Shown here: piece after piece, positions 1 through 6,890 of the stretch | How positions within the stretch are numbered: the stretch's first letter is position 1 | Layout of the letters: every line of letters starts with the position of its first letter | From: Chloroflexota bacterium | GTDB lineage: Bacteria > Chloroflexota > Chloroflexia > Thermomicrobiales > JADLAZ01 | Reading direction: 5' to 3' | Length of the DNA: 12,328 nt | NCBI GenBank assembly: GCA_020849725.1 | Contig: JADLAZ010000215.1 | Coordinates: forward strand, 1 to 12,328 | Translations under genes and position numbers: made by a program | Notes under the pieces: model-generated | Database searches by the model: none | What the model saw: only the letters and a program-made list of their open reading frames with translations | Told to the model about the DNA's origin: nothing

Positions 1-335
1 ACCGCGCCTTCACCGGGCGCGCTGAAGACCAGGAGCGTAGCGTACATGGCCTGGATCAGCTCGGTCGTGGGCAGCACCAGCTCCGGGTCGACCTCCCAGC
101 CGTAGCAGGAGCGCATGCGCTCGGCATAGGCCCGCTCGAGCGGGCGATCGAAGGAGTGGGCGCCGTAGCCGTAGGCCTCATGGCTGACGAGCCGCTCGAT
201 CGCTGCTTGGACCGGCGCGGCGATCCGGAAATCCATGTCGGCGACCCACATCGGCAGGGCGGTGTCGCCGTACCGGTGCCATTTCGTGCCCGGACGGGCG
301 CGCAGCTCGTCGATGGACAGCTCGAAAGACTTCAT
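1..335 (-). CDS. MalY/PatB-family PLP-dependent C-S lyase / aminotransferase (N-terminal part, cut by window edge)
   Basis: This is the first 111 codons of a fold-type I pyridoxal-phosphate enzyme; the rest lies beyond the left edge. The translation begins MKSFELSIDELRAR and contains the family signature TKWHRYGD, then LPMWVADMDF (about residues 28-37) and AYGYGAHSF, followed by the start of the PLP-binding large domain. The LPMWVADMDF block is typical of MalY/PatB cystathionine beta-lyases, which cleave C-S bonds of cystathionine or related cysteine conjugates in the cytoplasm. The catalytic lysine lies outside the window. The ATG at 333-335 has a strong Shine-Dalgarno (GAGGAGG, 348-354) twelve bases upstream. 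A promoter and a possible operator precede it, so it seems to be its own transcription unit rather than part of the ABC operon. Substrate cannot be told from this fragment; a broader aminotransferase role is possible. Confidence 0.85.
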   Translation of the reverse strand, partial: MKSFELSIDELRARPGTKWHRYGDTALPMWVADMDFRIAAPVQAAIERLVSHEAYGYGAHSFDRPLERAYAERMRSCYGWEVDPELVLPTTELIQAMYATLLVFSAPGEGA

Positions 336-377
336 TGCGCGTCGTTGCCTCCTCGTGCCGCCGTGCGCCCCATCCCG

Positions 378-401
378 CGATGACCCACTGTGGGGTCATC
401 G
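378..401. promoter_or_regulatory. Inverted repeat, possible operator of the malY-like gene
   Basis: The sequence shows a perfect 9-bp inverted repeat, CGATGACCC (378-386) and GGGTCATCG (393-401), separated by six bases. It starts about five bases downstream of the start point predicted from the promoter at 413-441 and ends about 24 bases before the Shine-Dalgarno. Position and symmetry suit a dimeric repressor site. It could instead act as a 5' leader hairpin. No run of T follows it on either strand, so a terminator is less likely. Confidence 0.45.
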
Positions 402-412
402 GGCTGGTGCTG

Positions 413-441
413 GATGTAGCATCGGGTCGCGGCGGTGTCAA
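413..441 (-). promoter_or_regulatory. Predicted sigma70-type promoter of the malY-like gene
   Basis: On the minus strand a perfect -35 hexamer TTGACA (436-441) is followed after 17 bp by TACATC (413-418). The latter is preceded by TGC, an extended -10 element. The predicted start is near 406. The -10 matches consensus at only 3 of 6 positions; the perfect -35, ideal spacing and TGn element make up for it. The -35 box abuts the terminator hairpin of the upstream ABC operon. Confidence 0.6.
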
Positions 442-479
442 GGTGCGGCGCCGACGCCGAGCAGCGTCGGCGCCGCACC
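442..479 (-). terminator. GC-rich hairpin, likely terminator of the ABC transporter operon
   Basis: A perfect 16-bp stem (442-457 with 464-479) encloses a six-base loop and begins eight bases after the stop codon of the solute-binding protein gene. Only two T residues follow on the minus strand, so it lacks a classical U-tract. The location directly after the last gene of the operon and the stem length still favour transcription termination or protection of the 3' end. Confidence 0.75.
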
Positions 480-486
480 CAGTGCC

Positions 487-2040
487 CTACGGCTTTGGCG
501 CCTCATCCTTGAGGATCTGGTTCGATTTGGCAACGGCCTCGTCCAGAATCTTCTTCGGGTCGGCCGCCGGGTCGGTCATGATGCGGGTCAGGATATCCTT
601 GTCGATCAGCGACCGAACCGGGTCGTAGCCCGCCACCGGCGACTCGACCATCGCGTACTGGAACCAATCGAACATCTTGGCGTAGGAGTCAGCCACCGAG
701 CCCCAGGCTGGATTCGACTTGTAGGCGGCCACGACATCGGCTTTGGCGCTCTGACGCACCGGCAGGTAGCCAGTGTTGATCGCCCATTTCGCTGTCTGGG
801 CCTTCTCCCCGAGGAACTTGATCACCATCCAGGCGGCGACCTCCTTCTCGGGGGTCGTCTTATAGACCGACACACTGGCGCCATAGAGGTTAACAGCCGG
901 CTTCTCAGTGTACGGCGGCAGGCTGATGTCCCAGGCGAACTTGCCGCCCTTGTCAACGACCTCTTTGTAGAAAGGCAGGCCGGAGGAGGAGGCCAGCACA
1001 AAGAGCAGTTCGCCGTTGCCGAAGCGGTTCTGCTCGCCGAAGCGCTCGGCGGTCGGGATCTCGACCGCGCTCTTGTTCTTGAGCATGCGCTGCAGCGTGG
1101 TGACCGTCTCCACGCCGGCCGGACCGTTGAAGGTGTAGGCTGAGCCGTCCTCAGCCAGGACTCGCCCACCGCGCGCGAAGATCTGCGAGGCGAAGTTCGA
1201 GGCGTCGTGGCGGACGGCAAAGCCGTATTTGTTCTTGCTCGGGTCGGCGGCCTTGGTTGCCGCCTCCTCCCAGGTCTTCCAGTCCTTCGGGATCTCGTTG
1301 TAGCCGAGCTGCTTGAGCCAGTCGACATTGGTAAACATGACCTCGATCGACCGCTGGGTCGGGAACCCGAGGCGCTCACCCTTGAACTGAGGATTGGCAT
1401 CGCTGGCCAGGAAGGTCGGGAAATAGTCCTTCTGGTCGTCGGCCGTCAGACCGTACTTCTTGCTGGCAAGGAATGGGTTCAGGTCGATAACCGCGCCGCG
1501 GCCGCGGTAGAATGCCGCCTGATTCTGGTAGGCGACCGAGATCTCTGGTGGCTGGCCGGCCTGGATGGCGGCATTGACTTTGTTGTAGACGTCCGGGTAC
1601 GACGCGCCGGCGATCTCCGGGCGGGCCTTGATGCCAAACGGGTTGGCCTTGTTGAATTCGTCTAGCATCGTCTGCAGCATCTCCTGGTCCTTTTGGGGCC
1701 GGTTGTGCCAGTAGACGACCTCGATGTTCTTGCCGGCTAGATCGACGGCATCAACCATATCGGCGCTGGTCGGCGGGTTGCTGACCGTGACCTTCGCGGC
1801 CGGAGCGGGCGTCGCGGCGGGCTTCGTGGCTGCCGCCGGCGCGCTCGTGGGAGCGGCGGCTGGGGCCGTCGCCGGCGCGGCCGCCGGGGCGGTGGTGGCG
1901 GCCGGCGCGGCCGGTTTCGTTGGCTCGGCCGCCTTCGGCGCCGCCGTCGGGCTGGCCGGCGTGCCGGCGCAGGCGGCCAGCACCGTCATGCTCGCCGCGC
2001 CGAACGCGCCGATCAGAAGCGAACGTCGGTCGAATCGCAT
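487..2040 (-). CDS. ABC transporter extracellular solute-binding lipoprotein, family 1 (carbohydrate type)
   Basis: A 517-residue substrate-binding protein for a sugar-type ABC importer, lipid-anchored outside the membrane. The N-terminus (MRFDRRSLLIG) has a hydrophobic segment and lipobox LAAC with the lipidated cysteine at 24; the RR pair followed by SLLIG also allows export through Tat. Residues about 25-95 form an Ala/Pro/Thr-rich linker, then the mature lobe starts with a VVYWH block (108-112) and DEFNKANP (127-134). The C-terminus has the family's VIKFLGEKAQ and NTGYLPVRQ blocks. I place the start at the ATG of 2038-2040, because AGGAGGG (2048-2054) lies seven bases upstream and the signal peptide begins there; an in-frame upstream extension to 2145 adds 35 unlikely residues. 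It is the last gene after two permeases. Sugar, oligosaccharide or glycerol-phosphate substrates are possible; the sequence does not decide. Confidence 0.9.
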   Translation of the reverse strand: MRFDRRSLLIGAFGAASMTVLAACAGTPASPTAAPKAAEPTKPAAPAATTAPAAAPATAPAAAPTSAPAAATKPAATPAPAAKVTVSNPPTSADMVDAVDLAGKNIEVVYWHNRPQKDQEMLQTMLDEFNKANPFGIKARPEIAGASYPDVYNKVNAAIQAGQPPEISVAYQNQAAFYRGRGAVIDLNPFLASKKYGLTADDQKDYFPTFLASDANPQFKGERLGFPTQRSIEVMFTNVDWLKQLGYNEIPKDWKTWEEAATKAADPSKNKYGFAVRHDASNFASQIFARGGRVLAEDGSAYTFNGPAGVETVTTLQRMLKNKSAVEIPTAERFGEQNRFGNGELLFVLASSSGLPFYKEVVDKGGKFAWDISLPPYTEKPAVNLYGASVSVYKTTPEKEVAAWMVIKFLGEKAQTAKWAINTGYLPVRQSAKADVVAAYKSNPAWGSVADSYAKMFDWFQYAMVESPVAGYDPVRSLIDKDILTRIMTDPAADPKKILDEAVAKSNQILKDEAPKP

Positions 2041-2150
2041 CGTGTCGCCCTCCTGAGATGTATCCGGCGCACGGCCGGCACAGATGTCGGGTCCTCGGTG
2101 TCGCTGCCCGGGCACGGATCGACCGTCCCAGGGAGACATACGCACAATAA

Positions 2151-2181
2151 CGGCGCGGCGTGCCTGGCGCTCCCCGCGCCG
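2151..2181 (-). promoter_or_regulatory. Intercistronic GC hairpin between permease and binding-protein genes
   Basis: CGGCGCGG (2151-2158) pairs with CCGCGCCG (2174-2181) across a 15-base loop, in the 169-bp gap (2041-2209) between the MalG-like permease and the binding protein. Such hairpins often stabilize or separate transcript segments so that the binding protein is made in excess of the permeases. No convincing promoter was found in the rest of the gap. Confidence 0.35.
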
Positions 2182-2209
2182 GTCGCGGCGGTCGTTGACG
2201 CCTCCTTCG

Positions 2210-3127
2210 CTAGCCCTTGATCCCGGTACTGATCACGCCCTCGCGGAAGTAGCGCTGGGTAAAGAAGAAGATGACGACGAGTGGCAGGATGACGACAGAC
2301 GCAAATGCCATCAGCAGGTGCGTGTTGGTGCCGCCCTCACCAACCATGAACTGCTGCAAGCCCACCGCCAGCACGCGCATGCTCGTGTCGCGCGTCACCA
2401 GCAGTGGCCACTTGAAGGCGTCCCACTCCCAGATGAACTGGAGCAGGGCCAGGGTCACCAGCGCCGGCTTGCTCAGCGGCAGGACGATTGACCAGAGGTA
2501 ACGGAGGTGGCCGGCGCCGTCGATCACCGCGGCCTCGTACAACTCTCGTGGCACCTGCAGGAAGAATTGACGCAGCAAGAAGATGCCGAAGACGCTGGCC
2601 AGGAATGGCACGATCAGCGCCGCGTAGGTGTTGTACCAGCCCAGCTTGAACATCATGACGACCTTGGGCACCAGCGTCAGGTCGGCGGGCACCATAATCG
2701 TCGCCAGCAGCAGCACGAACAGCACATTCTTGCCGGGCAGGTTCATCACCGCCAACGCATAGGCGGCCAGCGTTGAGGTCAGTAGCACACCGACCGTGAC
2801 GCCGCCGGCCACGATCAGGCTGTTGAGGAGATAGCGAAAGAAGAGCGGCATGTTCCACTGCCGGTCCCATCCGATCTGGCGCACCGCCGTGGCATAGTTC
2901 TCCCACTGCAGCGGCTCGTCGCCGAACGGCGGCCAGGGCCAGAAGATACCGTTGATGAGGCTGCCATAGCTCTTCAGTGACGTCATCATCATCGACACGA
3001 ACGGCACCAGCGAGATCACCGCGCCGGCAATTAGAAACGCATACAGCAGCGCGCGCGGCCACGACAGCAGCGGGCGCGGCCGCGTGTCCCCGATCGTCGC
3101 CGCTAGCGTCTCCGTCGCAGTCGCCAT
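2210..3127 (-). CDS. Carbohydrate ABC transporter permease, MalG/UgpE-like
   Basis: A 305-residue inner-membrane permease of the binding-protein-dependent transport family, one half of the translocation pore. About six hydrophobic segments are visible, roughly at residues 27-47, 102-124, 134-153, 166-185, 223-240 and 271-290. The cytoplasmic EAA loop, which contacts the ATPase, is at about 198-217 (EAAVIDGAG, then LPLSKPAL). The C-terminal QRYFREGVISTGIKG ending is typical of MalG-type subunits. The ATG at 3125-3127 is preferred: GGAAGG lies six bases upstream of it, whereas the GTG at 3131-3133 would directly abut that Shine-Dalgarno. The gene follows the MalF-like permease after 91 bp. No ATPase gene is adjacent. 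Confidence 0.92.
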   Translation of the reverse strand: MATATETLAATIGDTRPRPLLSWPRALLYAFLIAGAVISLVPFVSMMMTSLKSYGSLINGIFWPWPPFGDEPLQWENYATAVRQIGWDRQWNMPLFFRYLLNSLIVAGGVTVGVLLTSTLAAYALAVMNLPGKNVLFVLLLATIMVPADLTLVPKVVMMFKLGWYNTYAALIVPFLASVFGIFLLRQFFLQVPRELYEAAVIDGAGHLRYLWSIVLPLSKPALVTLALLQFIWEWDAFKWPLLVTRDTSMRVLAVGLQQFMVGEGGTNTHLLMAFASVVILPLVVIFFFTQRYFREGVISTGIKG

Positions 3128-3169
3128 CCCCACCCTTCCAACAGCTTCAGCCTAGCCCACCAGCGTCAG

Positions 3170-3205
3170 CTACTCGATCTACTCGACCGGCTCCACCTAC
3201 TCCAG
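3170..3205. repeat. Short degenerate 9-bp repeat in the permease-permease gap
   Basis: CTACTC recurs at 3170, 3179 and 3197, in steps of 9 and 18 bases, with related CTCCAC and CTCCAG units between. On the minus strand, reading on past the stop of the upstream permease in the same frame gives a short Gly/Val/Arg-rich stretch. It looks like simple-sequence drift in the 91-bp gap; no function is apparent. Confidence 0.4.
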
Positions 3206-3218
3206 CACCTCGCGTGCC

Positions 3219-4214
3219 TCAATCGTACACGACCCGGCTGGCCGCGATCCGGTTCTGCACAATCGTCAGCGCCAGGATGACCAGAAACAACAGGACCGAC
3301 AAGGCCGCGCTGTAGCCGTATCGATTGAACTCGAACAGTTGCTTAAAGATGTAGATACTCATGGTCGTCGTCGCGCTGCCCGGTCCGCCGAGCGTCATGA
3401 CGTAGATGTGATTGAAGGCTTTGAAAGTGCCGATCACCGCGATGACTAGCAGGAAATAGGTGGTGGGTGACAGCAGCGGCAGGGTGATGTTGCGGAAGAC
3501 CGCCCAGCCGCTGGCGCCGTCGACGCGGGCAGCGTCGTAGAGTTGGCCGGGAATGTTGCCCAGGCCGGCCAGGAAGATCGTGATGCTGTACCCGACAAAG
3601 GCCCAGGTCGTGAAGATCACCAGCGATACAAGCGCCAGGCTCGGACCAGCCGCCCAAGCAGGCAACGTCACGCCCGCGCCGCGAGCCATCAGTTGGAAGA
3701 TGCCAGTGGCTTCGCCCAGCCAGCGTGGCCCCTGGATGCCGAACAGGTCCAGGATGTCGTTGAAGAGTCCCTTGTCGGGACTGTACAGGTAGCTCCACAC
3801 GGCGGCCGCGGCCACGGTCGGCGTCACGTAGGGCAAGAAAGACATGACGCGCATGGCCTCTCGACCGCGCACCTTCTGAAACAGCAGGTAGGCGATCACC
3901 AGGCCGAGGCCCAACTGGAGCGGGACCGCCAGCAACGAGTAGGTCGCGGTCACCAGCAGCGCCTGCCACATCTCCGGGTCAGTCAGCGCGCGAATATAGT
4001 TGTCCAGTCCGATGACGCGCACGCAGTCGAGACGCCAGTCGCAACTGCTGATGTACAGACCGTAGGCGATAGGGAAGTACTCAAAAGCGATCATCAGGAG
4101 AATCGCCGGAGCCAGCATGGCGTAGCCGAGGCTGATCTCACCGACCCGTCGCCAGGTCCGGTCGGTCGCCCGGTGGCGAACGGATTGCCCCTGGCCCGCA
4201 ATCGGGGTCGTCAC
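3219..4214 (-). CDS. Carbohydrate ABC transporter permease, MalF/UgpA-like
   Basis: A 331-residue inner-membrane permease, the partner of the MalG-like protein. After a short basic cytoplasmic tail comes a first membrane segment (about 28-55) with the family's YAMLAPAILLMIAFEYFPI block. Further segments lie near 84-112, 122-143, 190-217, 250-270 and 300-320. The EAA-type loop is at 227-248 (DAARVDGASGW, then NITLPLL). The VMTLGGPGSAT and FNRYGYSAALS blocks are characteristic of UgpA/MalF-type sugar permeases. The start is GTG at 4212-4214, with GGGGAGGA (4218-4225) three bases upstream, which is rather close. An ATG at 4225-4227 is out of frame. This is the first gene of the importer operon, 74 bp after rsmI. 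Confidence 0.92.
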   Translation of the reverse strand: MTTPIAGQGQSVRHRATDRTWRRVGEISLGYAMLAPAILLMIAFEYFPIAYGLYISSCDWRLDCVRVIGLDNYIRALTDPEMWQALLVTATYSLLAVPLQLGLGLVIAYLLFQKVRGREAMRVMSFLPYVTPTVAAAAVWSYLYSPDKGLFNDILDLFGIQGPRWLGEATGIFQLMARGAGVTLPAWAAGPSLALVSLVIFTTWAFVGYSITIFLAGLGNIPGQLYDAARVDGASGWAVFRNITLPLLSPTTYFLLVIAVIGTFKAFNHIYVMTLGGPGSATTTMSIYIFKQLFEFNRYGYSAALSVLLFLVILALTIVQNRIAASRVVYD

Positions 4215-4221
4215 GCGTCCT

Positions 4222-4235
4222 CCCCATGACTGGGG
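4222..4235 (-). promoter_or_regulatory. Small hairpin next to the ribosome binding site of the MalF-like permease
   Basis: The leader mRNA can form a 5-bp stem CCCCA/TGGGG with a four-base loop. Its 3' arm overlaps the start of the GGGGAGGA Shine-Dalgarno (4218-4225). It could modestly limit ribosome access. The 74-bp gap (4215-4288) shows no clear promoter: a TAGAAT hexamer at 4291-4296 (minus strand) is part of the rsmI stop region and has no -35 partner. The importer may be read through from the upstream block. Confidence 0.25.
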
Positions 4236-4288
4236 TCCCAGGCTACGCTGACACGCCGAATCGAAACCGCCAGCGCCGCGGCACGCCC

Positions 4289-5137
4289 CTATTCTACCGA
4301 AGGCGCGCTCCTCGCGCGCGCGCCGTGTTGGGCTTGCGCCAGGCGGTAGAGCTCCTGCCGGGACTGGCCAGTCGCACGGGCGACCTCTCGCGCAGCCTGA
4401 CTCGGCGACAGCCCGGCGGCCAGCGCGGCCTGCATCAGCGCGGCAGCATCCGCCACCGGCGGCGCGGGCGGGCCGGCGCCGGCGATCACCAGCACGAACT
4501 CGCCACGCGGCCGGGTCGTCGTGAAGTACTCGAGCAGGTCAGCCAGCGGCGCGCGGCGGATCTCCTCGTGGAGCTTAGTCAACTCCCGCGCCGCGACCGC
4601 CCGGCGGTTGCCCAGCGCCGCCAGGAGCCGGGTCAGCGTCGTCGTGAGCCGGTGCGGCGCCTCGTAGATCACCAGCGGGTGCGGCAGGGCGGTTACATCT
4701 GCCAGCAGTGTCGCCACATCGCTGGCGCGGCGGGGCAAGAAACCCAGAAAGGTGAAGCCGCCGGGCGCCAGGCCCGATGCCGTCACGGCCGCCACCAGGG
4801 CCGACGGGCCGGGTACCGGCGATACCGCGTGGCCGGCGGCAACGGCCGCGACGACCAGATCGTAGCCAGGGTCCGACAGGCCAGGGGTACCGGCGTCGCT
4901 CACCAGCGCGACATCCCCACGCGCCAGGTGCTCCAGCAGTTCCGATCGGCGCACCTGCTCGTTGTGCGCGTGATAGCTGACGAGCGGCGTTGACACGCCG
5001 AGATGGCGCAGCAGCCGACCGGTATGGCGCGTGTCCTCTGCAGCGATCACGTCTACGTCGCCCAGGACGCGCACGGCCCGCCGGGTGATATCGTCAAGAT
5101 TCCCGATCGGTGTGGCGACGAGGTAGAGCGTGCCCAT
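4289..5137 (-). CDS. rsmI: 16S rRNA (cytidine1402-2'-O)-methyltransferase RsmI
   Basis: A 282-residue SAM-dependent tetrapyrrole-methylase-fold enzyme that 2'-O-methylates C1402 in the decoding centre of 16S rRNA. It shows the full set of family blocks: LYLVATPIGNLDDIT (4-18), EDTRHTGRLL (34-43), YHAHNE (55-60), LVSDAGTPGLSDPG (78-91) and PVPGPSA (107-113). The usual C-terminal helical module is present, with AGLSPSQAAREVARATG (about 251-267). The length is normal for the family. The ATG at 5135-5137 begins the conserved MGTLYLVATPIGNL, so the start is secure even though the upstream GGAAG is weak. It follows the SepIVA-like gene after 47 bp. Confidence 0.97.
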   Translation of the reverse strand: MGTLYLVATPIGNLDDITRRAVRVLGDVDVIAAEDTRHTGRLLRHLGVSTPLVSYHAHNEQVRRSELLEHLARGDVALVSDAGTPGLSDPGYDLVVAAVAAGHAVSPVPGPSALVAAVTASGLAPGGFTFLGFLPRRASDVATLLADVTALPHPLVIYEAPHRLTTTLTRLLAALGNRRAVAARELTKLHEEIRRAPLADLLEYFTTTRPRGEFVLVIAGAGPPAPPVADAAALMQAALAAGLSPSQAAREVARATGQSRQELYRLAQAQHGARARSAPSVE

Positions 5138-5184
5138 CCCGTGCCGTGCTTCCGCCAGATGGAGCCGGCGTCATCGCGAGCTGC

Positions 5185-5628
5185 CTAGCGCTGGCTCCGG
5201 AGGTGTTCCAGCCCGCGTCGGACCTGAGCCAGGTTCTGCTCGAGCGCGTCCTCGATGAAGACGAGGATATCGGTGGCGTACTCGTCTGCGTCGGCGCGCG
5301 TCTTGCGCGCCTCCTGGAGCGCCTCGCTGAGCAGTTGCTCGGCGTAGGCTTTTGCTTCGCGCGTCAAGCCATCCTCGCTCAGCAAATTGTTGACGCGGTC
5401 GCGGGCCATCGTGATGATCGAGTCGGCTTCGATCTGCGCCTGGGTCAAGATCTGCTCGCGCTCTAGGATGACGCGGCGGGCCTGGTTGATCTCAGTCGGC
5501 TCGGTCACGTGCATCTGATCGACGATCTCCAGCAACTCGCCCTCTTCCAGGAGGATGCGGCCGAACCCGATGCGCCGACCGGCGTTCACAATCGCTTCCA
5601 GGCGGTCGACGAGGAATCGCATCTCCAT
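5185..5628 (-). CDS. Short DivIVA/SepIVA-like coiled-coil protein
   Basis: A 147-residue, charged, mostly alpha-helical cytoplasmic protein with no signal or membrane segment. Its layout recalls SepIVA of mycobacteria, a DivIVA-domain division factor. There is an N-terminal block FLVDRLEAIVNAGRRIGFG (5-23) and ELLEIVDQM (31-39), then a helix with recurring alanine and acidic/basic residues (about 46-115). The C-terminal part is DADEYATDILVFIEDALEQ (113-131), followed by VRRGLEHLR. Compared with SepIVA, as I remember that family, the central coiled coil is much shorter. The ATG at 5626-5628 has GGGAGGAG (5640-5647) upstream and matches the family start. An in-frame ATG at 5677-5679, with AGGAA at 5686-5690, would add 17 residues and overlap coaD. 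Its position next to coaD and rRNA methyltransferases fits a conserved housekeeping role. Function is inferred, not shown. Confidence 0.75.
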   Translation of the reverse strand: MEMRFLVDRLEAIVNAGRRIGFGRILLEEGELLEIVDQMHVTEPTEINQARRVILEREQILTQAQIEADSIITMARDRVNNLLSEDGLTREAKAYAEQLLSEALQEARKTRADADEYATDILVFIEDALEQNLAQVRRGLEHLRSQR

Positions 5629-5665
5629 GATAGTCGTCGCTCCTCCCGGTCGAATCGCTCGTTGG

Positions 5666-6163
5666 TCAGTCACCGTCATGGTTGCTTCCTAGCTTCTGCC
5701 GCAGAGCCGCGGCCGCTGCACCCGGCACAAAGTCACTGATATCGCCACCGAGACTCGCTACCTCCCGGATCAGACTGGAGCTGACGAACGAGTAACTGGC
5801 GCTCGTCATCAGACACACCACTTCGATATCCGGCGCCAGTTGTCGGTACATGTGCGCCAACTGCAGCTCATATTCGAAGTCGGCGCCAATGCGCAGACCA
5901 CGTACCAGCACCCGCGCGCCGACAAGATGAGCAAATTCGATCGTCAAGCCAGAGTATGATTGTGCGGTGATGTTCGAGTCGGCCGCCACGGCCTCGGCCG
6001 CGAGCGCCACTCGCTCTTCGGTCGAGAACAAGGCGCCGCGTTTTGGGGCGCCATCATACACAGCGATGATGACGCTGTCAAACAGGCTGGCGGCCCGACG
6101 GGCGACGTCCAAATGCCCGTTGGTGATGGGGTCGAACGTGCCAGGATAGATTGCGACCCTCAC
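5666..6163 (-). CDS. coaD: Phosphopantetheine adenylyltransferase CoaD
   Basis: A 165-residue nucleotidyltransferase that joins 4'-phosphopantetheine and ATP to give dephospho-CoA, the penultimate step of CoA synthesis. It has the N-terminal YPGTFDPITNGH block (6-17), with the TNGH form of the nucleotidyltransferase HxGH motif ending in His17. It also has VRGLRIGADFEYELQLAHM (87-105) and the C-terminal SFVSSSLIREVA block (125-136). Length matches the family. The true start is the GTG at 6161-6163, giving MRVAIYPGTF with AGAGGAG (6169-6175) five bases upstream; the longer in-frame reading to 6226 adds non-homologous residues. Its GTG overlaps the rsmD stop as GTGA, so translation is probably coupled. 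Confidence 0.97.
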   Translation of the reverse strand: MRVAIYPGTFDPITNGHLDVARRAASLFDSVIIAVYDGAPKRGALFSTEERVALAAEAVAADSNITAQSYSGLTIEFAHLVGARVLVRGLRIGADFEYELQLAHMYRQLAPDIEVVCLMTSASYSFVSSSLIREVASLGGDISDFVPGAAAAALRQKLGSNHDGD

Positions 6164-6759
6164 GCTGGCTCCTCTTCGGGGTCGGATGCCGGCACAGCGG
6201 CAGGCATCGCATAGATCGAAAAGCACGAATCACCGTGGCAGCGGTACCGGATTCGCACCGCCGGGCCGGCGGCATCGGGCAGTGGCGCTCGCGCCGCGTG
6301 GCCGACGACGACCAGGCCATCGTCAGCAACGGCCGGCGACAGGGTAACTGCCGTCAACGTCGCCAGAATATCCGGGGCGGCGTACGGTGGGTCGAGCACC
6401 ACCAGATCGAAGGGCTGCTCAGGCGGCGCCGCCGCTAGTCGCGCCAGGTAGGCCGACACCCGTGCCCGCACAACCTGGGCACGATCGTCCAGGCGCGTGT
6501 GGGACAGATTGTCGTCGATGATGGCGCAGACCGCGACATTCTGCTCGACGAACACGGCGGTGGCCGCGCCGCGCGACAGCGCCTCGTTGCCAATCGAGCC
6601 GGAGCCGGCATACAGGTCAAGCACGTGGCGACCCTCCAGGCCGAGTGGTGTGAGCATGGCGAACAGAGCGCCCTTCACCATATCGGTCATCGGCCGCGTC
6701 GTTGTCGGTTTCGGCACCTTGAGGCGCCGGCCTTTCGCCAGTCCGGTGATGACGCGCAT
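6160..6759 (-). CDS. rsmD: 16S rRNA (guanine966-N2)-methyltransferase RsmD
   Basis: A 199-residue Rossmann-fold SAM methyltransferase that modifies G966 of 16S rRNA during assembly of the 30S subunit. It begins MRVITGLAKGRRLKVP and then RPMTDMVKGALFAML (22-36), the family's rRNA-binding N-terminus. The SAM-binding motif DLYAGSGSIGNEALSRGA is at 48-65 and the catalytic motif LDPPY at 122-126. The ATG at 6757-6759 is chosen because it starts the conserved MRVITG and has AGAAGG upstream; an in-frame reading to 6813 adds 18 unlikely basic residues. The C-terminus carries an acidic tail (SDPEEEPA). The gene lies 131 bp after recG, where I see no clear terminator or promoter, and overlaps coaD by four bases. 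Confidence 0.96.
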   Translation of the reverse strand: MRVITGLAKGRRLKVPKPTTTRPMTDMVKGALFAMLTPLGLEGRHVLDLYAGSGSIGNEALSRGAATAVFVEQNVAVCAIIDDNLSHTRLDDRAQVVRARVSAYLARLAAAPPEQPFDLVVLDPPYAAPDILATLTAVTLSPAVADDGLVVVGHAARAPLPDAAGPAVRIRYRCHGDSCFSIYAMPAAVPASDPEEEPA

Positions 6760-6890
6760 GCCGCCCTTCTTGACCCTTGGCCATCGGCGCCGGCTATCAG
6801 ACTCACGCCACAAGCTTACACCGAACAGCTGTCGCCCGGTGAGTGTGGGACGACGCGTGCGACCCGGCAGCGTCGTACCACCTGGACGCG

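Noticed and set aside
235..1143. Plus-strand open frame of 302 codons across the malY leader and the binding-protein gene
   Set aside because: It runs through a promoter, a terminator and antisense to a well-supported lipoprotein gene, with no coding signature of its own.
1724..2056. Plus-strand frame encoding an Ala/Gly/Val-rich, seemingly membrane-like peptide
   Set aside because: It is the complement of the Ala/Pro/Thr linker and signal peptide of the binding protein; the hydrophobicity is a by-product of GC-rich Ala codons.
1..4214. MalY-like gene next to a sugar importer as a maltose-regulon-like control unit
   Set aside because: In E. coli MalY represses MalT, but no MalT-like regulator is visible here. 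The MalY-like gene appears to have its own promoter, so adjacency alone does not support this.
4291..4296. TAGAAT on the minus strand as a -10 box for the ABC operon
   Set aside because: It lies within the last codons and stop of rsmI, and no -35-like hexamer occurs at 16-18 bp upstream.
4226..4993. Plus-strand frame of 255 codons opposite rsmI
   Set aside because: Arg/Gln-rich antisense shadow. rsmI on the minus strand is complete and has all conserved blocks.
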